DNA from: Pleomorphomonas koreensis DSM 23070
Lineage (GTDB): Bacteria > Pseudomonadota > Alphaproteobacteria > Rhizobiales > Pleomorphomonadaceae
Assembly: GCF_000425185.1 (NCBI RefSeq)
Contig: NZ_AULH01000008.1
Location: 124,001-188,000 of the forward strand
Direction: 5' to 3'
Length of the DNA stretch: 64,000 nucleotides
Part shown: positions 59,955 through 64,000 of the stretch, piece by piece
How positions within the stretch are numbered: the first letter of the stretch is position 1
How the letters are laid out: every line of letters begins with the position of its first letter
Position numbers and translations under genes: made by a program
The notes under the pieces: model-generated
What the model was told of the DNA's origin: nothing
Database searches by the model: none
The model's input: the letters and a program-made list of their open reading frames with translations, nothing else

Positions 59955-60872
59955 TCAACTGCCGGGCCGGTGCTGGGCGATCCAGTGCCAGGCGATGTCG
60001 ATCCGGCGGGGTATCCAGACCTTATCATGCGACAGCACGTAGTCCAGAAAACGCTGGAGCGCCGCCGCCCGCGCCGGCCGCCCGGCGAGGCGGCAGTGCA
60101 GGCCGACGTTCAGCATCTTCGGGCTGCCGATCCGCCCTTCCTCATAGAGCACGTCGAAGGCGTCTTTCAGGTAGGTGTAGAACTGATCGCCCGAGTTGAA
60201 GCCTTGATGTGTCGCAAAGCGCATGTCGTTGGTGTCGAGCGTATACGGAATGATGAGATGCGGCCCGTTGGGGCCCTCGATCCAGTAGGGCAGATCGTCG
60301 GCATAGCTGTCGGAGGAGTAGAGGAAGCCGCCCTCCTCCATCGCCAGTTCGGTCGAATGCACCGAGGCGCGGCCGGTGTACCAGCCGAGCGGCCGCGAGC
60401 CCGTCACCTCCTCGTGGATGCGGATCGCCTCCAGCATGTGCGCCCGCTCGGCTTCCTTGGTGTAGTCGCGATAGTCGATCCACTTGAGGCCGTGGCTGGC
60501 GATCTCCCAATCGGCCTCCTTCATGGCCGCCACCGCCTCCGGATTGCGGGCGAGCGCCGTGGCGACGCCGTAGACCGTCACCGGCACGGCGTGCGCCGTG
60601 AACAGCCGGTGCAGCCGCCAGAAGCCGGCGCGCGAGCCGTACTCGTAGATCGACTCCATGTTGACGTGCCGCTGGCCGGGCCAGGGCTCGGCGCCGACGA
60701 TCTCCGACAGGAAGGCTTCGGAGGCGGCATCGCCGTGCAGGATGCAGTTCTCGCCGCCCTCCTCGTAGTTGACGACGAACTGCACGGCGATATGGGCGCC
60801 CTCCGGCCAGCGGGCATCGGGAGGATTGCGGCCGTAACCGACCATGTCGCGGGGATAGGTCTTGTCGATCAT
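59955..60872 (-). CDS. puuE: PuuE-type polysaccharide deacetylase-fold hydrolase (cofactor-independent allantoinase-like)
   Basis: The 305-residue protein matches PuuE: YPRDMVGYGRNPPDARWPEGAHIAVQFVVNYEEGGE in successive blocks, then HVNMESIYEYGSRAGFWRL, GWYTGRASVHST and NVGLHCRLAGRPAR. In characterised bacteria PuuE hydrolyses allantoin to allantoate without added metal. No other purine-degradation gene is in the window, but it sits 176 bases upstream of the OppA-type importer on the same strand, so the two may share regulation. The exact amide substrate here is not proven. Confidence 0.87.
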   Translation of the reverse strand: MIDKTYPRDMVGYGRNPPDARWPEGAHIAVQFVVNYEEGGENCILHGDAASEAFLSEIVGAEPWPGQRHVNMESIYEYGSRAGFWRLHRLFTAHAVPVTVYGVATALARNPEAVAAMKEADWEIASHGLKWIDYRDYTKEAERAHMLEAIRIHEEVTGSRPLGWYTGRASVHSTELAMEEGGFLYSSDSYADDLPYWIEGPNGPHLIIPYTLDTNDMRFATHQGFNSGDQFYTYLKDAFDVLYEEGRIGSPKMLNVGLHCRLAGRPARAAALQRFLDYVLSHDKVWIPRRIDIAWHWIAQHRPGS

Positions 60873-60912
60873 GTCGCGTCACCTCCTCGGGTGGGCGGGC
60901 GGCGCGGCCGGC

Positions 60913-61770
60913 TCAGGGCGCGGCCTCGTCGTCCGGGCAACTCGGACTGCCGACGTCCAGCGTCAGCTCGTCCTCCTTGGTGCCGTGGGCCCGCGCCAGC
61001 CGGTTCCAGGCGCGCCAGCCGAACGGGATGTAGGCGAGATAGAGGATGGTCAGGACGGAAAGCACGTGGAACGGATAGCTGACCAGCAGCATCGCCAGGA
61101 TGACGACGCCGATCAGGATCGGCACCACCCACTCGCGCTGGAGGCCGCCGTATTTCTTGCCCGAGAAGGTGGGCACGCGGCTGACCATCAGCGCGGCGAT
61201 CAACACCACATAGGCCACCACCACCGGCGCCGCCGCCTCCGGCACATCGATGCCGACGCGGTCGATGTAGACCGGCAGCAGCACGGCAAGCGCGCCGGCC
61301 GGGATCGGCACGCCGGTGAAGAAGTTGGACTGCCAGGCCGGCTTGTCCTCGCCGAGCATGGTGTTGAAGCGGGCAAGGCGCAGGGCGCCGGCGATGGCGA
61401 ACAGCACCACCGCCACCCAGCCGAAGGAGTTGATGTCGTGGAAGTTCCACACGAACAGCAGCAGCGGCGGCGCCACGCCGAAGCTCAGGAAGTCGCTGAG
61501 GGAATCAAGCTCGGCGCCGAATTTCGAGGTGACGCGCAGGTAGCGGGCGAGCCGGCCGTCGAGCCCATCGAGCACGGCGGCGATTACGATGGCGTAGACC
61601 GCCATGTCAAAGCGCCCCTCGAAGCCCATGCGGATCGAGGTGAGACCGGCGCAGAGCGACAGCAGCGTCACCAGATTGGGGATGACGGAACGCACCGGAA
61701 TGCGACGGAGCCGCCGCGGCCGCTCGGCGGTTTCCGGCTCGGGATCGAACGGCGGGAAAAGCCCAGGCAT
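60913..61770 (-). CDS. pssA: CDP-diacylglycerol-serine O-phosphatidyltransferase
   Basis: The 285-residue membrane enzyme has the CDP-alcohol phosphotransferase motif DGx2ARx8Gx3Dx3D at D71, G72, A75, R76, G85, D89 and D93, within helices that start at about residue 28. It makes phosphatidylserine, the precursor of phosphatidylethanolamine. It follows psd after nine bases, as often in Rhizobiales. Its C-terminal tail carries a charged end. Membrane insertion and type match the type II Pss of Gram-negative bacteria outside enterics. Confidence 0.93.
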   Translation of the reverse strand: MPGLFPPFDPEPETAERPRRLRRIPVRSVIPNLVTLLSLCAGLTSIRMGFEGRFDMAVYAIVIAAVLDGLDGRLARYLRVTSKFGAELDSLSDFLSFGVAPPLLLFVWNFHDINSFGWVAVVLFAIAGALRLARFNTMLGEDKPAWQSNFFTGVPIPAGALAVLLPVYIDRVGIDVPEAAAPVVVAYVVLIAALMVSRVPTFSGKKYGGLQREWVVPILIGVVILAMLLVSYPFHVLSVLTILYLAYIPFGWRAWNRLARAHGTKEDELTLDVGSPSCPDDEAAP

Positions 61771-61779
61771 GGCCGTGCC

Positions 61780-62481
61780 TCAGGATACGCGCACGAAGGG
61801 CGTCTTGACGGCACCGTCGATGTCGGCAAGCACCGTCTCGCCGGCAATCGCCCTGGCGCCCTCGGAGACCAGCGCCGTCGCCTGAGGCGGCAGGTAGACG
61901 TCGACGCGCGAGCCGAAGCGGATCAGGCCGAAGCGGTCGCCGACGGTGAGGCTCTCGCCCTCGCGGGTGAAGGAGACGATGCGGCGGGCGATCAGGCCGG
62001 CGATCTGCACCACGCCGACGACGCGCCCGTCCGGCCGCTCGATGACCAGGCCGTTGCGCTCGTTGTCCTCGCTGGCCTTGTCGAGTTCGGCATTGAGGAA
62101 CTTGCCGGCCTTGTAGGCGATGCGCGCCACGCGGCCGGTGACCGGCGCCCGGTTCACGTGCACGTCGAACACGTTCATGAACACGCAGATCCTGAGCAGC
62201 GGCTCCGGCCCGAGGCCCAGTTCGCGCGGCGGCACGGCGAGACCGACCGCCGAGACGCGGCCGTCGGCCGGCGACACGACCAGCGAGTTCGACACCGGCG
62301 TCACCCGCACGGGATCGCGGAAGAACAGCGCGCACCATATGGTCAGCGCGAGGCCGATCCAGAACAGCGGCTCGAACAGCCAGCCGAGGATGACGGTGGC
62401 CGCCAGGAAGGCGAGGATGAACTTGTGCCCTTCCGGATGGATCGGCGGCACGGCGTTCCGGATCGAGTTCAGAACCGACAT
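61780..62481 (-). CDS. psd: Phosphatidylserine decarboxylase proenzyme
   Basis: The 233-residue protein belongs to the short Psd class common in alphaproteobacteria. It has two N-terminal hydrophobic segments and SPADGRV (D73), [13 protein letters not shown] (H108) and the self-cleavage site FGS (G190-S191), where the serine becomes the pyruvoyl group. It converts phosphatidylserine to phosphatidylethanolamine. The ATG at 62481 gives the usual start. pssA follows on the same strand. Confidence 0.94.
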   Translation of the reverse strand: MSVLNSIRNAVPPIHPEGHKFILAFLAATVILGWLFEPLFWIGLALTIWCALFFRDPVRVTPVSNSLVVSPADGRVSAVGLAVPPRELGLGPEPLLRICVFMNVFDVHVNRAPVTGRVARIAYKAGKFLNAELDKASEDNERNGLVIERPDGRVVGVVQIAGLIARRIVSFTREGESLTVGDRFGLIRFGSRVDVYLPPQATALVSEGARAIAGETVLADIDGAVKTPFVRVS

Positions 62482-62601
62482 GGGATTTCGTCCGTGAAAC
62501 GGCGGGCAAGCCCGCTGAGAGAAACGGACTTTTCGCACGAATGACCGGCACATGCAAAGCCGCTTGCCGCCGCCTGCCTGTTGTTCACACCGCTTTCGAT
62601 C

Positions 62602-62634
62602 AAAAATGGCCGGCGGGCCGGCCGCCCGCCGGCC
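62602..62634 (-). terminator. Rho-independent terminator of ribN
   Basis: Perfect 11-base arms GGCCGGCGGGC and GCCCGCCGGCC enclose CGGCC just past the ribN stop. On the minus strand the hairpin is followed by CATTTTT and then GATCG. Confidence 0.85.
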
Positions 62635-62644
62635 GGACCTCCGG

Positions 62645-63577
62645 TCAGGCCGGAACCGGCCCGCTTTCGACCGGCTTCACCGCCTCGGTGCGCAGGAGAT
62701 AGAGCGAGGCGCCGATGATCAGCACGGCGCCGATCCAGAGGTAACCGCTTGGCGCATAGGCGAACACCAGCCAGCCGGCCAGCGTGTTGAGCGGCAGGCG
62801 GACGTTGTCGAAGGTCTGGAGATAGGAGGCGTCGGCGCGCGCATAGGCGAGCGTCAGCAGATACTGCGCCGCGGCGGTCAGCGCGGCGAGCGCCAGCACC
62901 ACCCACAGCACCGTGCCGCCCGGCAGCGCGAAGGCGGCGCCGAAGTCGAAACCGGTGGAGGTCAGCAGGAAGGCGGCGTTGATCGGCGTGAGCAGCGCCA
63001 GCAGGTAGACGGTGACCGATTCCGGCCGCTCGACGGCGGCGAGCTGCTTGGTCATCACCGACGATCCCGCCCACATCGCCGCCGCGCCGAGCGGCAACAG
63101 GCTGTAGACGCTGAAGCTGTCCGACCACGGCGCCAGGATCAGCATGCCGCCGGCAAAGCCAACCACGGCGGCCAGCGCCCGATGCGGGCCGATGCGCTCG
63201 CCGAGCATCAGGCGCGCCGCGATGATCACCATGAACGGCGAGGTCATGTCGATCGCCACCACCTGGGCGATCGGCACGCCGGCCGCCAGCGCGCCGACGA
63301 AGAACTGCACGCCGAGCGTGGCAAAGATCACGCGGACGATGTGAGCCACCGGATGCGCCGTGCGGAAGGCGCCGGCCCCGAGCTTGATCAGGCTCGGCAG
63401 GAAGAAGATCAGCGACAGCCCGTATTGCCAGAAGACGAGGGCCTGCGAGGAGTAGTGATAGGTGCCGGTCACCCACTGGGTGAGCACGTTGATGGCGGCG
63501 AAGACGACGCCGGCGGACACCATGTAGGTCGCCCCGAGCACGGGGAACGACCGGGTCTTGTTCGGGCTCTGATTCAA
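62645..63577 (-). CDS. ribN: EamA-type transporter, probable riboflavin importer RibN
   Basis: The 310-residue protein has ten membrane helices in two EamA repeats (ending [20 protein letters not shown] and [20 protein letters not shown]). An FMN riboswitch lies just upstream, which fits the riboflavin importers of the EamA family described in rhizobia. The start is TTG with AGAGGA upstream; an in-frame stop lies five codons before it. Alternative starts are a GTG 12 codons in and an ATG 18 codons in. A perfect terminator follows the gene. Confidence 0.88.
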   Translation of the reverse strand: MNQSPNKTRSFPVLGATYMVSAGVVFAAINVLTQWVTGTYHYSSQALVFWQYGLSLIFFLPSLIKLGAGAFRTAHPVAHIVRVIFATLGVQFFVGALAAGVPIAQVVAIDMTSPFMVIIAARLMLGERIGPHRALAAVVGFAGGMLILAPWSDSFSVYSLLPLGAAAMWAGSSVMTKQLAAVERPESVTVYLLALLTPINAAFLLTSTGFDFGAAFALPGGTVLWVVLALAALTAAAQYLLTLAYARADASYLQTFDNVRLPLNTLAGWLVFAYAPSGYLWIGAVLIIGASLYLLRTEAVKPVESGPVPA

Positions 63578-63681
63578 GGTTCGGATCCTCTAGACAAGGA
63601 ACGACGCGGAATCAGGGCGATGGGTCATGGCGACAATCGGTCGCGATCGGCTGCTGCCGGCCGCGAACGGGATTTTCAGCA

Positions 63682-63828
63682 CACCCTTCTCTTTCATCCG
63701 GACTGTACCGTCGGCTCCGGAATCCAACCGGATCTGCTGACCTCCGGCCGTTAAGCCGGAGCGCTCGCGGGCTAGGCGGCGCGCCGCCATTACCGCCGGT
63801 GGGGAATTGCACCCCGCCCCGAGAATGG
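63682..63828 (-). promoter_or_regulatory. FMN riboswitch (RFN element)
   Basis: The minus strand contains the conserved RFN blocks in order: TTCTCGGGGCGGGG, a loop ending in ATTCCCCACCGGCGGTA, GCCCGCGAGCGC, GGTCAGCAGATCCGGT, TCCGGAGCCGACGGT and AGTCCGGATGAAAGAGAAGG. The outer P1 stem pairs CCATTCTC with GAGAAGGG with one mismatch. It sits about 105 bases before the ribN start and should lower expression when FMN is plentiful, most likely by hiding the ribosome binding site because no terminator is seen between it and ribN. Confidence 0.95.
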
Positions 63829-63862
63829 TTGCCGGCATGGGGAACCCCACTCCGACGGAGCG

Positions 63863-63891
63863 ACTTTAGTCCGGGAAGCCTCCGAAATCAA
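63863..63891 (-). promoter_or_regulatory. Candidate sigma-70 promoter for the riboswitch-ribN transcript
   Basis: On the minus strand TTGATT (63886-63891) and TAAAGT (63863-63868) are separated by 17 bases and lie about 35 bases upstream of the riboswitch. The match to TTGACA/TATAAT is moderate. The last 109 bases of the window show nothing else. Confidence 0.45.
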
Positions 63892-64000
63892 AGGTGACAC
63901 AGCGTTTCCGCGCGCATGACAGTCATGTTCTCCGACATGTGATCGCCGCCCCCTCGACCCTTGGTCGCGCTTCCGCCATAAACCGGACCAAATACGAGAC

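Noticed and set aside
59779-59958. A 60-codon N-terminal extension of the OppA-like protein
   Set aside because: It would precede the signal peptide, and the internal ATG has a perfect AGGAGG site.

Overview
The window is GC-rich and dense with genes. It looks like a chromosomal segment of an alphaproteobacterium, most likely Hyphomicrobiales (Rhizobiales). Supporting signs are the many ABC sugar and peptide importers, the FMN riboswitch in front of an EamA-type riboflavin transporter, a CCGAAAAG/CTTTTCGG intergenic palindrome of a type I associate with that order, paired pssA-psd genes, and NirK together with PQQ glucose dehydrogenase. I see no prophage, insertion sequence or CRISPR array.

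Layout. 0-8.1 kb (minus strand): start of tig, tRNA-Leu(UAG), a DUF4405 membrane protein, a TfoX-N protein, tgt-tenA, and an RND efflux operon headed by a DUF2892 protein under a perfect 16-bp palindrome. 8.2-14.8 kb: ROK kinase-cutC, AraC regulator, cupin, two-domain EamA transporter, alpha/beta hydrolase, lactate-dehydrogenase-like enzyme and SDR. 15-26.4 kb: energy and stress genes glgA, cydAB, gcd, nirK, katE and an isochorismatase-fold hydrolase. 26.5-27.5 kb: a scar of two truncated genes, a ROK regulator and a GH42 beta-galactosidase, facing away from each other.

27.5-44 kb is a large polyol/deoxyhexose catabolic island, all on the minus strand. One unit runs FGGY kinase, GatD-like dehydrogenase, iron alcohol dehydrogenase, ribose-type ABC importer, KbaZ/GatZ homologue, fucU, LacI regulator and an AllA-like cupin protein. 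A second unit runs DeoR regulator, rhamnulokinase-type kinase, fucA and fucI. Two LacI-type operators sharing the half-site CTAAAACGT flank the first unit. The KbaZ homologue has no KbaY partner here, so an epimerase role is more likely than an aldolase-subunit role.

44.8-51.3 kb (plus strand) is a compact import-and-cleave locus: a LacI regulator preceded by three tandem copies of CAAATCGATTTG, a Tat-exported sugar-binding protein, two permeases, an intracellular DUF2961/GH172 glycosidase and an MsmK-type ATPase. Its substrate is unknown; furanoside-type glycans such as difructose dianhydrides or D-arabinofuranosides are plausible from the family. 51.7-54.3 kb holds tRNA-Gln(CUG), a hypothetical gene and prfC. 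54.3-61 kb (minus strand) is an Opp/Dpp-type ABC importer linked to a PuuE-type polysaccharide deacetylase-fold hydrolase. 61-64 kb holds pssA-psd and a riboswitch-controlled ribN.

The items most worth follow-up are the GH172 locus with its tandem operator array, the KbaZ-without-KbaY sugar island with paired operators, the Tgt that has lost its zinc ligands, and the palindrome-controlled DUF2892-RND operon.
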